Positions 1 to 11,915 of a stretch of 64,000 nucleotides of DNA are shown here, piece by piece. Position 1 is the first letter of the stretch; the number at the start of each line of letters is the position of its first letter. Where the stretch lies: assembly GCA_031841125.1 (NCBI GenBank), contig CM063114.1, positions 33,501,574 through 33,565,573 on the forward strand. The letters are read 5' to 3'. The notes under the pieces were generated by a model. The model did not search any database. It was not told the DNA's origin and was given only the letters and a program-made list of their open reading frames with translations. The translations under genes and the position numbers were made by a program. The stretch is from Acanthococcus lagerstroemiae (lineage: Eukaryota; Arthropoda; Insecta; Hemiptera; Eriococcidae).

Positions 1-118
1 TTTTTGTATATTTCAATATAATTGCATATTTGGTATTTTAGAAGCATATTTGGAGCATATTTCATCAAATTTTCTGAATTTTTGCACTTTTGGACATATT
101 TTTGATCATGCACTACAC

Positions 119-375
119 TTGGACGCTGTTAAGCAAGCGTAAAGAAACCAACTAACATTTGTGAAAAAATGAGTTATTAGTATATTGTTGGAAAGAGCGT
201 AAAAGGTAGAATTTTTCAAAATTGGGCTCTTGATTCAAATATGTGTACTCACGTTGAAAAAGCTTATCAGTAAACGCTATGTCATACAGTTTCTACATGG
301 CTCTTGAACTTTGAATCACGTATTCTCAAAAAACAGATTTTGCTGGTTAGTTCCCTTACGCTTAACAGCGTCCAA
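119..375. mobile_element. MITE, ggacgctgtt family (family A), copy 1
   Basis: A 257-bp element with terminal inverted repeats: it starts ttggacgctgtt and ends aacagcgtccaa. The same body (gagcgtaaaa, aattgggc, tgtgtactcacgttgaaaa, gctcttgaacttt) recurs at 5818, 10945 (inverted), 23900, 51286 and as fragments. It has no coding capacity. The short ORFs across it are chance reading frames. Superfamily not assigned because I could not see a clean target duplication. Confidence 0.8.
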
Positions 376-565
376 CTAGTCTCTAATTTTTCAGTCCAAA
401 CCCGACCCTCTTCCAGCAGCCGAAGTCCAGTTAAGAAACATAACTGGCTACTCGCAATACACATCGATATGTTGGTATTTGGCAAAAGTTGGAAGGGAAA
501 GACGAGTTCGAGAACATGTTATCAGCGTCGTGAAAAAATTGATTTTTAACTGGACCAGACTTTAG

Positions 566-737
566 TAGGGCTCTATAGTTTCACCTGGGTATACTAAGCC
601 GCCATTTTGGTTCATACTACGCCCGTGGATGCCGAATCCGACTATGCGGAGCGTACCGCGTAGTCAATTCGGCATCGACGGGCGCAGTATGAACCAAAAT
701 GGTGGCTTAGTATACCCAGGTGAAACTATAGAGCCCT
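566..737. mobile_element. Palindromic MITE (family B), copy 1
   Basis: Almost the whole 172 bp is one inverted repeat, from tagggctctatag to ctatagagccct, with a GC-rich centre (gcggagcgtaccgcgtag). The flanks gactttag and aactttag form an 8-bp target duplication with one mismatch, which fits a hAT-type insertion. A second copy is at 4092-4271 and a diverged relative near 28001. Confidence 0.8.
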
Positions 738-1658
738 AACTTTAGCTGCTTGTTTTGTATTAGTTATCTTTTTAAATTTCAAAACATAGCTTCAAAGTAA
801 TAAAACTTCTTCTAAATGACTTTTTTTTTTTTGTTTAAAATTACCAATAAAAAAACATGTTTAAGACGCTTAAAAAAACGTTTAAAACGTTTTTTTAAAA
901 TAAAAAAAATGATTTGGTTTTTTTCGTTGTTTTAAAACGTGTCTTAAATATTTTAAAACAACGCGTCGTTTTAAACATCGCAGCCTTGCAGCGACCAGCA
1001 AGGTGATAATTGATAAATGTCCGCTGAACTGCTGTTATATCAGGAAAAAGGAACGCCTTAACTCGCGGTACTCGTCGTGTTCGGGTCGTTTATCGCGGAG
1101 GCATGTATTACTGGGTGGGGAAAGTCAGTGTTGACTTCACCTCAACACTCCTTCCCACACCGACGGGTATAATAATCTACTAGGGGGCTTCGCCCCCTGG
1201 CCGCTTCGCGGCCCAGTCTCTTATTTGGAACAGATCAAATAGATACCTAACTTCAGCCTGCTCGTAGTATAAACCCTTCTCACCCACCCCGCGTTTTAGT
1301 ATCCCATCTGCTAGCGACACTGGTATAGAAAATCGGCTCCAATGCGTTTTAAATGGGAAATTGGTCATTTTTAAGTCGCGCTTATTATATTTTGCCTGGG
1401 TAAAACGATCTGAAAATTGGACAGACCATGCATTCATATTTTAGGAGCAGGAGAATAAATAAAAAATAAAAAAAAACAATATGCTACACTTCAATTTCTT
1501 TTTTTTTAAATTTGAACACCGGCACCTCTACGCGAAATTCACCATGTATTTTAAATGGGAAAAATGACTATACCGGTGACTGGCGAATGCTTATGCAACA
1601 TTCGCACAAAGTTTGGATACGCTTATATTACTATAGTAGTATAGGTAGACTATGCGGC
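738..1658. other. Gene-free stretch with twin hairpins
   Basis: AT-rich sequence with poly-A/T runs at 820-930, then a more GC-balanced part at 960-1440. An 85-codon minus-strand frame (1180-1437) covers the second part, but it resembles nothing I know and ends inside the hairpins at 1182-1213, so I do not call it a gene. Confidence 0.5.
1182..1213. repeat. Two adjacent GC-rich hairpins with TTC loops
   Basis: agggggcttcgccccct is followed directly by ggccgcttcgcggcc. Each is a perfect inverted repeat around TTC. They stand out strongly against AT-rich surroundings. Such paired hairpins often mark transposon ends or processed transcript ends, but no partner element was identified here. Confidence 0.6.
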
Positions 1659-1666
1659 GTTCTAAC

Positions 1667-2306
1667 CAGGGATGGCAAACGAAACGAAACGAAATAACGA
1701 AACAACATAACGATTGATATTTGTCTAAAATATTGAAACGAAATAACGAAACGAAAAAAATCAACAAAAAACGTTACGTTTGCCATCCCTAGTTTTCTGA
1801 TTTGTGATTTTTAGGATCGGCTACTAGTAGCCGAGCCTATTGCAACCACTTTCTAGGGTCGGGTACTAGTAGCCGAGCCTACTGTAATCGAAAGTTCATT
1901 TCTTTTCTCGGGTGAGTTGAGTCAGGGTGAGTTCAGTTAGCAGGGATGCCAAACAAACGAAACGAAATAACGATTGATTTTTGCCAAAAATATTGAAACG
2001 AAATAACAAAATGATAAAAAAACGGTTTCGTTTGCCATCCCTAGTTTTGTGATTTGTGATTTTTAGGATCGGCTACTAGTAGCCGAGCCTATTGCAACCA
2101 CTTTCTAGGGTCGGGTACTAGTAGCCGAGCCTACTGTAATCGAAATTTCATTTCTTTTCTCGGGTGAGTTGAGTCAGGGTGAGTTCAGTAAATAGCAGGG
2201 ATGCCAAACAAACGAAACGAAATAACGAAATAACGATTGATTTTTGTCAAAAATATTGAAACGAAATAACAAAACGATAAAAAAACGGTTTCGTTTGCCA
2301 TTCCTG
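1667..2306. mobile_element. Composite hAT-like element with three nested terminal-repeat units
   Basis: Outer ends are cagggatggcaaacg and a matching ..gccattcctg, flanked on both sides by the 8-bp target duplication gttctaac (1659-1666 and 2307-2314). Inside, the cagggatg..catccct unit appears three times (about 1667, 1942 and 2197). The units are separated by two near-identical linkers of about 150 bp rich in ctactagtagccgagcc. No transposase is present, so it is non-autonomous. Confidence 0.85.
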
Positions 2307-2447
2307 GTTCTAACCCTGCGGGCCCCGCCGATGTAAGCAGAATCCGATTCAAGATAGGAACTTTCCAATGGAGTCGGCGAAATCTGGTAACTGTTTTGTG
2401 AACTGTACGTTATCATCAAATCATCTGTTTACATGATTTCTTATCTC

Positions 2448-3067
2448 TAGGGCTTCTATTTTTATTCAAATGAATGTTTTTTTCTAGCGATCCAAATTGA
2501 GAATATCGAACATATCTTTACAAATCGTAAAATTCCCTGTAAAATGAGCCCTATTTAGTTGGGAAGATTTTCGAATATTCTTACTAAAAAACATCTTTCA
2601 GCAAATTTTGCTCTTTTCAGAGCATTTTTGGGAATTTTTACACAAATTTCCCCATTTTATGGGAATTTTTTTTTTAAACATCAGAAAATCTTGAAAATCA
2701 GGAAAAAATTACGAACGACGATTGACGACCTGTGACGCTGTGACGACTGACGAGCTTCGTTTCAAACGCTTTTGTAGTAAGCCAACAAAAAAAATTTTTT
2801 AAAATAATAAAAATAAAAAAAATCATGCTATTTTTCAATGTCCAGTGTGTATTGCGGTTGATCGGATGCTTAGATCGGATTATTTCCTTATTTTGAGGAG
2901 GTTACCATATTTGTCTCATTTTCCCCTGTAAAATGACACCCATATGGTGAAAGAATATTTTTGAATATTTTGGACTTGTAGGGAATATTTTTGGCATATT
3001 TCACAAAAAAAAAAAATTCTTTATGCGCATATTTTGCATTCTCTGGGGAATAAAAATAGAAGCCCTA
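2448..3067. mobile_element. Non-autonomous hAT-like element
   Basis: The termini tagggcttctatttttattc and gaataaaaatagaagcccta are inverted repeats. Perfect 8-bp target duplications cttatctc lie at 2440-2447 and 3068-3075. The 620-bp interior is AT-rich with no usable ORF. Confidence 0.85.
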
Positions 3068-3325
3068 CTTATCTCGTTGTAGAATTATCAGATTATCACC
3101 AAGGTGCTGTATGAGGTGTTACAAGAAAAGAGCCTCAATGGTAATTAGATACTGATGCCCTTTTCTGTGTCACATCACATTGTGGTCCTTTTGGCACATT
3201 TTGTTACAAATTTTCATATTTTTCCTTCAGTGCTCTATCAAAGAAACTGAAATTTTTAATAAAATGTGTCAAAAGAATCATAATACGATGTGGCATAGAA
3301 AAGAGCCTCAGTGTCTTATTATTAC

Positions 3326-4045
3326 CAGTGATGGAAAACGTAACGTAACCAAAACGAAATAACGAAAAAATAACGGTATTTTTTAGAGGCTGGAAAACAT
3401 AACATAACAGAACAATATTCTCTGAAGAAACGAAAAACGAAATTAAAACATAACACAATTGACATCAAATAATAACGTAACAAATTTGAGCTTTGAAACA
3501 GAACTGAAAAAACATAACGAAAACGAAAAATCTTCCGTTTTCCCCGTTATCTGTTTTTTTTTGGTTTTTTTCCTTTTTTTTTTTTCTAATAGCGAACGGG
3601 CAAAGGGCCTTAATCTTCCTGAGTTTAAGCAGTTATGTCTGGCTGGACTGGTGATAACTGATAAGTGAACCAAGATCCAGATGTAGTCCAGATTCTGACT
3701 AATTGTGTAATTGTTTTCTATAATTTTTTTCAAGCATGCCAACCGCAGCCTATGTATGGGTAGGTAGATAACTACTTTCAGTTTCAGCTTTTAGACCAGA
3801 AAGGAACTGGCTGTTTGTAAACTGTTGAGTAGAATTTAAAAAAGCGTAACAAAAGACAGAAAAATAAACATTTATAGTGATATAATGAAACAAAATAAAA
3901 CGATTAAAATTTTACGACACAGGAACGAAAAAATAACGTAACAGAAACTCCTAAGAATAACAAAAACGAAATAAAAACCGAAAATATTTGAATCTGAATA
4001 ACGTTATAAAAACATAATGAAATTTCATTTCGTTTTCCATCACTG
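3326..4045. mobile_element. Non-autonomous hAT-like element (cagtgatggaaaacg ends)
   Basis: Inverted ends cagtgatggaaaacg and cgttttccatcactg bound 720 bp of sequence rich in aacgaaaa-type repeats. The ends resemble those of the cagggatggcaaacg element. I did not find a matching target duplication, so it may be old or rearranged. The small ORFs inside are not gene-like. Confidence 0.65.
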
Positions 4046-4091
4046 ACGTCACACAGTTACACAAACGACAAACGTTGTGGGCGAGCTACAT

Positions 4092-4271
4092 TAGGGCTCT
4101 ATAGTTTCACCCTTTCACCTGGGTGTACTAAGCCGCCATTTTGGTTCATACTGCGCCCGTGGATGCCGAATCCGACTATGCGGAGCGTAACGCGTAGTCA
4201 ATTCGGCATCGACGGGCGCAGTACGAACCAAAATGGTGGCTTAGTATACCCAGGTGAAACTATAGAGCCCT
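4092..4271. mobile_element. Palindromic MITE (family B), copy 2
   Basis: Near-perfect second copy of the palindrome at 566-737, again tagggctctatag to ctatagagccct. It carries an exact 8-bp target duplication agctacat (4084-4091 and 4272-4279). Confidence 0.85.
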
Positions 4272-4279
4272 AGCTACAT

Positions 4280-5233
4280 GAGCTACCCTCCTGTTAAGAG
4301 AATCTTGCGTCAACAAGCCTAATTGATGATATGTTTTTCATTTTTCATTGTGATAAAACGTTTCAATTCAGGTGGTTGGTTGTTGATTGATCACAAAAAT
4401 GTTCTGTTAAATTAGAAATCAATGCTTAAATAAAATTTAGAAAACAGGTAGACATTTGAGATTTTTTTGAAAAGTAGAAAAGTATTCCCGCGTAAGTAAC
4501 TGACCGTAACCCTGGTTATAACCTCTCAGATTTTCGACCGGTATTATCTCTTCATCGTGTGCTGAAAGGTACTGCTTTTCCTAATTATGTTTTAACTGGT
4601 TGAAAATCCAAAATTATGACTGGTTACGTAATCGACTTCATTATGTTAGCTTGTATTTTTGACTGAGGTCATTTATCATGTATTCGTAACTTTTTTTTTT
4701 ACAATTGTGAGTGACTATTTTTTCCTTGAAATATGTAGAAGCACAAGATTTTTTCAACGTCTAGATTTTAGTGACACATTCTCGATTTATCTGTTGACTT
4801 TGGTGACTCTTTTTGCTTTTTCATTAAAATGTATTTTTACAGTATCTTACCTGCCCTCCATTTTAAGTACTAATGCATTATTGTGATCACACGCTATTCC
4901 GTGTATTCTGTAAGAAGGTCACACATTATTTATGTCACGTCCGGTTTTCCCAATCATAAAAATTAATCACTCTAGAGACAATGAAAGTGTTTCCTTTTCT
5001 CAATGTTCTAAAGCAACTCAGTAGGCTATTGAATGATTCCTTTCTTTAAAAGAAGGTTTACGAACACGGCCGGAAGAACTTGAATTTTACTATGAGTGTA
5101 AAAATGAGTTTTCAGTTGTAATTGCTATTGCTTGATTCATGGGTGATCATAATTTGCACAGTAGTTTTTAACCTGAATAATCAAACAATTTTGAGTATTC
5201 TAATTCTTTTTTGTTTTTGTTTTTCTTTTCAAG
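4280..5233. other. Intergenic sequence upstream of the acyl-CoA synthetase gene
   Basis: AT-rich with no recognisable gene or transposon. The sequence just before the start codon at 5234 is a pyrimidine tract ending in caag, which looks like a 3' splice site. A noncoding first exon and the promoter therefore probably lie in this stretch, but I cannot place them. Confidence 0.4.
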
Positions 5234-7309
5234 ATGGAATCCAACGTTTTAATTGGGCCTCCCACGCCTTCTGAATGTTTAGGTAATATAAATCTTCCGG
5301 CCAACTATTTCATTTTAAAATGTGTGGATGAATTTCGGAATTCCGTTTGCATGGTAAGAAAATATTCAAATCGAAGAATTATATAAGAAACATCAGTTCC
5401 ATTTAAAGTGACTGTATAGTAACATGTAGAAAATACTTATTATGTTCATATAGGTTGATGCAATCAGTGGTGCGTTGGTTACATTCGACTCGATAATTTC
5501 CGACAGCATTACCATTGCTGCTGAGCTACAAACCTTGGGCTGTAAACCGGGCTATGTGGTTGGTATCATGAGCGAAAACAGATTAGAATACCCTGCTATT
5601 TTATTGGCTGTTCTGAACACAGGTGCTACAGCAACGTGCTTCAACCCCGCGTACAGTATTGGTAAACGAATATCAAATATTTCCCGAAATAACGACATGC
5701 GAATCGATTAGAACAGAAACAATCTATTGACAGGATTTTAGATTTTCATTTTCTGTTTTCAAAAATATCATCTAGAGACCTATGGAAACAGTCTTGAAAT
5801 TTGCGCATTGTTAATAATTGGACGCTGTTCAGCAAGAGGGAACCAACTAACATTTGTATATAAAATGAGCTATTAGTATCGGCTGAAAGAGCGTAAAACG
5901 TAGAATTTTTCAAAATTGGGCCCCCGATTCAAAAATGTGTACTCACGTTGAAAAAAGCTTATCAGTAAACGCTGTGTCATATAGTTTCTACATGGCTCTT
6001 GAACTTTGAATCACGTGTTCTCAGAAAGCGGATTTTGCTAGTTGGTTCCCTCTTGCTGAACAGCGTCCAATTTTTCTCTATTAGTGGGTCTACATGTACC
6101 TAAAGATACTCTTGAGGAAAAGTGGGAACCAGAAATTCTATGAATTGTTAAATGTGCATTCGATTCCCATGTTTGTTCGTCTTCATGAGTCTGGTTTTCA
6201 AAGTTAATTTAATTTTTCATGATAAAAATCGCGCCCATGGACCATTACTCTTGTATGTGTTGATCTTTCTCTTTAGGTGAACTCGAACATACACTGAACA
6301 TAACGCAGCCATTCGTCATCTTCACGAGCTCATACTCGTCGGATAAACTGCAGAAGCTTAGAAAGAAGTGTAAAAGCATCAAATATGTGATTCATATTGA
6401 CGACAAACCGTCGAGCCGAGATGATTTCAGTTATAAAGTATTACTTGGGCGCAAAGGAAAGGCTAAGTATACTCAACCTAAAGTTACTGGAGAGAATACA
6501 ACCATAATACTGTTCTCGAGCGGATCCACCGGATTACCAAAAGGAGTCATGTTATCGAATAAGAGTATAGTGTTTCTTCTGGAACTAGTTCGGTAAATTG
6601 AATGTTATGCTGTGTAACTATTTACTGATCCATGAAAAATTCTGAAAAATTGTCCCTCTATAACGGTCTAGTCTTTTAGGCAAATGAGACAATTTAGAAG
6701 GAGAATGAGTAACTGAGTGGGCTTTGTGGAAAATTATTGAAGGTGGTGTTCTGGCTATCCTACAGCCTTTTCGCTAATTTCCTTGATGCTCGCCCCGTTG
6801 TTATTTTGATCTTGAAAACCATTACCTGTCCAAACTTCTTTTCAAAAATTGTGCCAGGTCGGATTTTACATAAACATGATTGCTTACTTTTTGGTATTTG
6901 CTCCAAAAACTTATGAATATGGATTTAAAATAACCATTCCAATGCTTTAATACTATACTCAACCATAGAGCTGGTGCCTGAATTCTTTTATGGCAGTGTG
7001 TGTGTGTGTATGTCGGGTGGGGGGTGTTGACTCCTTAAAAGTGATATTTTTCAATCAATTTTCCGCATAATCGCTATGAACATTTTTCATTTTGAATGGT
7101 CAAGAGGGGGCTACCCCAACTCCCCCCTGCTCTTAAAACTGACTATGCTCATCACTGGTTTTATTGAGGAAAATATAGTTTTTTTTCTCTTTCATAAAGT
7201 TTTACCAACAAAGAATCTAGACATCGAATGCGGTCGATTCTCTACCTTTTCTATTTTCATAGTTTTCCATTCCTGAGAATTCTCTTCTGCCCATGTCTTC
7301 AGATATCGT

Positions 7310-7347
<38 letters not shown>

Positions 7348-9020
7348 GTTCCAATAGTTTTGGTAGGAACACTGAATGTGAGAAATTTTCCAACTTATAA
7401 AAGTACGAGGAATTATATTAAGAGATGTTGTTGTTAGGTTCTTGATATCAATTCTAATATCGGTTTAGCTCCAAATTGAAAATCGTGGCACCGAGGGTAC
7501 GAAATTTCACCAATTAGCTGTACTAATTACTTTCACTTCAATCACTAATATTAATCGGTTTGTGTTTCACATAGTTTCCGATCGAAGATGTTGATGTTAC
7601 CGGGAGAACAACGTGTATCGTTGTCCGTGATCCCAATGTTTCACGGCTACGGTGTACTCAATATTTTGGGAATGTTCATCAATGGAGGAAAAATAATTAA
7701 CTTGTCAAAATTCGATGAAGAACTTTTCCTTTCTGCTATTTCTCGATACAAGGTTACGTAATGAGATTCTTCATACATACTGCTAGAAGTAGGTTATCGG
7801 CAGCACTACAGCTGTACATTGAAGTATACCCTATTTTATGTGAATATAGGTTACCACGTTGTCACTAGTACCAGCATTGATGGTGTTCATCGCCAAACAT
7901 CCGCTTGTCGATAATTATGACTTTTCTTCCGTAAAAGAAATTACTTGCGGCGCTGCTCCGTTGAGCCCTGCAATCGAAGAAGAAGTAATACGTAAATTGA
8001 AGTTACCAAACCTCATCAAAGGTTACGGTATGACCGAAACGACAATGGTATGCATAACAACAACTTTATCAGAGTACAAACCCGGTTCCGTTGGACAGCT
8101 TGGACCCGCTATGCTAGCGAAGGTATCTATGGTTAGCTGATTCGCAAATCCTCTTTTGGGATTATGATTCGGTAATTAGTTTGAAACGAATCGTGTTCCT
8201 AGATTATAGACACAGAAACAGGCGAAAATTTAGGCCCACACAAAGAAGGAGAAATATGCCTTAAAGGTATTTTGATAATGCAAGGATACTACAACAACGA
8301 AGAAGAAACTAAAGCGGCTATCGATCAAGATGGTTGGCTTCATACCGGAGATGTCGCGTATTACGACGAAGATGGAGACTTTTTTATCGTCGATAGAATA
8401 AAAGATCTTATCAAGTACAAAGGATTCCAGGTAATAAACAAGACCAGACATAGTTTGTTATTCTGTATCTAGATTTCACAGGTAACAGATACCTTCAATT
8501 TATCAACTATTCCCTCAGAACAAATGAAGGGACGTGCCATTTATTGTTAACGAATAATATTAAAAGAATTCTACTAATCCTGCGTTGGGTAAATTGATGG
8601 GTTGAAAGATTCGCATTTTAATTGATGCATATGCAGGTAGCTCCAGCGGAATTGGAAGCGTTATTATTGAAGCATGAGGCCGTTAAAGACGCTGCAGTAG
8701 TCGGTGTTCCAGATGAAATCGCTGGCGAAGTACCACGAGCCTTTGTTGTTAAACAAAAAGATGTTACCGAGCAAGAGATACAGGATCACATTTCAAGTCA
8801 GTCTATTAACGTGATTCAGTGAGACTGATTCTGAAATTTTTATCCACAAATTTGGAGACATGATGTGTAGTTACAAATTTGGATTTTTTTTTTTTCAGGT
8901 AATGTGGCTCCTCACATGAAACTTAGAGGTGGAGTAGTGTTTATCAAAGAGATTCCGAGAAATCATAATGGCAAAATATTACGTAAGGATTTGCGTTCTT
9001 GGTCTCAGTCAAAACTGTAA
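5234..9020 (+). CDS. Acyl-CoA synthetase, 4-coumarate-CoA ligase/luciferase-like, peroxisomal
   Basis: Eight coding exons join in phase: 5234-5353, 5454-5661, 6277-6592, 7575-7752, 7850-8122, 8203-8430, 8637-8796 and 8899-9020. They encode 534 aa, the usual size for this ANL-superfamily enzyme. These enzymes activate a carboxylic acid with ATP to an acyl-AMP and then form the CoA thioester. Visible motifs are the phosphate-binding loop [11 protein letters not shown] (about residue 190), YGMTE (about 333), the WLHTGD segment (about 412), [16 protein letters not shown] and the C-terminal catalytic lysine context NGKILRK. The last three residues are SKL, a type-1 peroxisomal targeting signal, so the product probably acts in peroxisomes. 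Substrate cannot be told; true luciferase activity is not implied. The start ATG directly follows a splice-acceptor-like tract, implying an upstream 5' UTR exon. Confidence 0.93.
5818..6070. mobile_element. MITE family A, copy 2, in intron 2 of the synthetase gene
   Basis: Full-length copy with ttggacgctgttcagcaag at one end and its inverse at the other. It sits wholly inside the intron between exons 5454-5661 and 6277-6592, so it should not affect the protein. Confidence 0.85.
6593..7574 (+). other. Long intron 3 of the synthetase gene
   Basis: A 982-bp intron with a short gt-rich patch near 7000 and a (GT)15 microsatellite at 7315-7344. The ORFs in it are chance frames. Confidence 0.6.
7315..7344. 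repeat. (GT)15 microsatellite
   Basis: Uninterrupted GT dinucleotide run inside intron 3 of the acyl-CoA synthetase gene. Confidence 0.95.
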
Positions 9021-10944
9021 CTTGAAAAGTGCGGTATTATGTTCATCTTCACCAGTATATTAGAAATACTTAATACAAAATGTAGCTGTGAGCCTGTTTG
9101 AAACCAGTTAGATCCTAGACATCTCATGTTTTCCAATAACAGACCTCACTAACTCACATTTTATTTATTTATTTTTTTGTATTCGTTTTGCTGTTCTCTT
9201 TTGTCCAACTGTTAATTCGTGAACGTGATCAGTTTTTACTATACATTCCAGTATTTAAGGTAATGCCGAAGCAGGCAGGTTAGAGTTGGTTGGTAAGACT
9301 ACTTTATAAATATAGGACTTTGGTGCCAGTTTCAGTATTTTAGTATACTTCGTAATGTTTCATCAACGAAACTAAATGAAACCGTCTCACGGCCCTCAAT
9401 TTTACTTTTTGCGGAGAACTGTCGAAGGAGAACAAGGAACCCTTGGCCATGACATTGCTGCAAGCTGGATTTCAATTGATGCAGGGACCTACGAAAGATA
9501 TTGAGGAAACTTCCCGCAGGCATTTTTTGTTAATAAAATCACCCTCCGTGGAGAAACTTTCAAAAAATTAGAGAAGCTATTGGGAAAGCTGAAGGAGCCA
9601 AGTTGACAAGATTGTCGTAGGTATTCTAGATGGAAAAACAGAATTTTCTTTCTCTCTCAACAATTACATTTTAGTACCGACCTCCGCATACTGTTATTTT
9701 ACTAATGGTTCATGACTCATATCTTATATTCATTATTGTAATTAGTATTACCATCAGTATCTTCGTACACTTTGTTCATAGAATGAAGTACCTAGATAAT
9801 TTTATAATCTTTTGTATTTTGGTGTACAAACAAAAATTTTACTATTTCTAGTCCACACACTTGTTTTAATTTAAAAATAACGGGAGTTCGATGTAGAGGT
9901 AATATCGAATCGGCTCAAATCAATTTGAACAAAATTCAGGTAATACAATATTAAGTTGTTTCCTCTAGCAGGAACCACATAAAGGAATGAATTCATAAGT
10001 TCAATACCTATAGGTATAGTGAATAGTGACTATACGTAAATTCTATTGACCATTCCTATTGTTCATTATAGTGCCTCACCACGTGTGTCCGTGCCTGGGA
10101 AAAGAAAGCTTGTATCAAGCCTAATGTGAAGTGATACTGTTTCTTTTTCTTTCTTTCGGCAGCATGATGTCTTTACCCAACTGATAAGAACAGCTTTATG
10201 AAGACTGTGGCGTCTCAGTAGCATTGCAATTGAAGGACAGCATTTTTAAAGAAAGCTCATCAAGTAACTAACCAGTCAGAGAGCTGCCTTGCAGTTGCCT
10301 CAGAAGCGACCAAGAGACTACATAGAGGCGACACAGAGACTACATCGTGTAGCTGTTTACGTCTTTACTAAAAGGACGCTTAATGAATGCTTTGAAGTCA
10401 TTTTACGATGGCTTTTTACGAACATTCAATCAGAGAACTCGATTTCCGGTGCATCAAAAAGGGATACATTAGGCTTTTTCATTTACAGTCTTACTGAAGC
10501 CTTTTTGCTATGGGTACATTCATTCTAGCCCCTCTCTCCTCCTGGCATCTTACGTCCCCTGCCCCTGTCCCTCACTCGTCCTCTCGTTAGAGTATAGGTG
10601 CGACTGAAAACAGCGTTTTCATAGAAAATAACAAACAAGTATTGAAAATAAATGACAAGAAACTAAATTGAACGTGCGTGAAAGTACTACACCCGGTGGT
10701 TTATTCCGTTTATGTAAAACTGAATTGATTGCTAGTGTAGCTCACAAGGAAATCATGTTACGATCTTACGATAAATGATAAATGTTATTGAACTACTCGT
10801 ACATATAGCTTTTAAAATAGAGTCGGTAGGAACTAGTAACTACTATTTCGTCTTGTATTAATTTTGAAGTCCTCTGTTAATGGTTAATGTCAAGTGGGAA
10901 TAGCTTAATGATGATGACATTTTTTTGGGGAGAGGGGGCTTTAT
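9021..10944. other. 3' flank and intergenic sequence between the synthetase and SHPRH genes
   Basis: Presumably begins with the 3' UTR of the synthetase gene. No ORF here is convincing. Around 9390-9600 the sequence has coding-like composition in short broken frames and could be pseudogene debris, but I do not recognise it. An aataaa occurs near 9530 and another near 10645. Confidence 0.4.
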
Positions 10945-11292
10945 GAACGCTATTCAACGAAAGGGAACCAAAACTAGCAAAATCCGCTTTTTGAGAACAC
11001 GTGATTCGAAGTTCAAGAGCCATGTAGAAACTATATGACAGCGTTTACTGATAAGCTTTCTTCAACGTGAGTACACATTTTTAAATCGGCGGCCCAATTT
11101 TAAAAAATTCTACTTTTTACGCTCTTTCCAACGATACTAATAACCCATTTTGTTTACCAATGTTGGTTGGTTTCTTTTCGCTGAATAGCGTTCACATGGC
11201 TTTTGAACTTCGAGTCACGTAGTGACGTGTTCTGACTTCTGAGTTCTGAAACAGATTTTGTTGGTTGGTTCTGTTCCGCTTATCAGCGTCCA
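10945..11292. mobile_element. MITE family A, inverted copy plus an adjoining fragment
   Basis: 10945-11193 is a copy in reverse order (gaacgctattcaacg to cgctgaatagcgttc) relative to the one at 119. 11194-11292 repeats only the gcttttgaacttcg..atcagcgtcca part, so two insertions or a partial duplication are abutted. It lies about 600 bp upstream of the SHPRH coding region. Confidence 0.75.
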
Positions 11293-11915
11293 TGGCTATG
11301 CGGTAATTTACATCGTGACGTCACTGGAAAACGCGCCTATGAGACAAGCATTCAAATAATGCGCTAGGAAATTACTGATAATCTCACAGTGAGATAAGAT
11401 AGTACTTTTCATTCGAATTTTAGAAATATTATACTGTTTTTGTACTTCAACGTTCAAATTGGAAAATAATATAGGAAAACTATTTTGATAGTTGTGTTAT
11501 TCCTCATTCCAATATAGTTCGTTAATGAAGGTAAGAACAAAGAATTAACAGAATATTCTCAAACATATCTACACTTCTCCAAAATTTTCAGATAATTTTA
11601 CTTTTTTAATATTTATTTTGATGAAACTTTCATGAAAGACGGAACAGTTAAAACGCAGGATCCGATCCTTCGGTATACCAATGTACCGGTATTTTCAGTT
11701 TCAGGATTCAATTTTCTAGCTTCTTCGCCTTCTGTTCTGCATGCAGTCATGTTACATACTGTGGATTCTCATCTGTTTCTCCAAGTAGACGCTGCTGAAT
11801 AAGCAGTCATTGATGTATCAATTTCGCAAGACTTGAGCTACTGCCCTATCAGTGGTACCAGTTGCTAGTTGGTTCCGCTGTAACGAATGTTGATTCTACC
11901 CATTCTGTTTCCGAG
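11293..11915. other. Upstream region of the SHPRH gene
   Basis: AT-rich. The reading frame of the first coding exon stays open upstream to 11814 with no further ATG, and cag trinucleotides at 11850-11861 could be a splice acceptor. A 5' exon could therefore add N-terminal residues, but none is identifiable. Confidence 0.35.
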
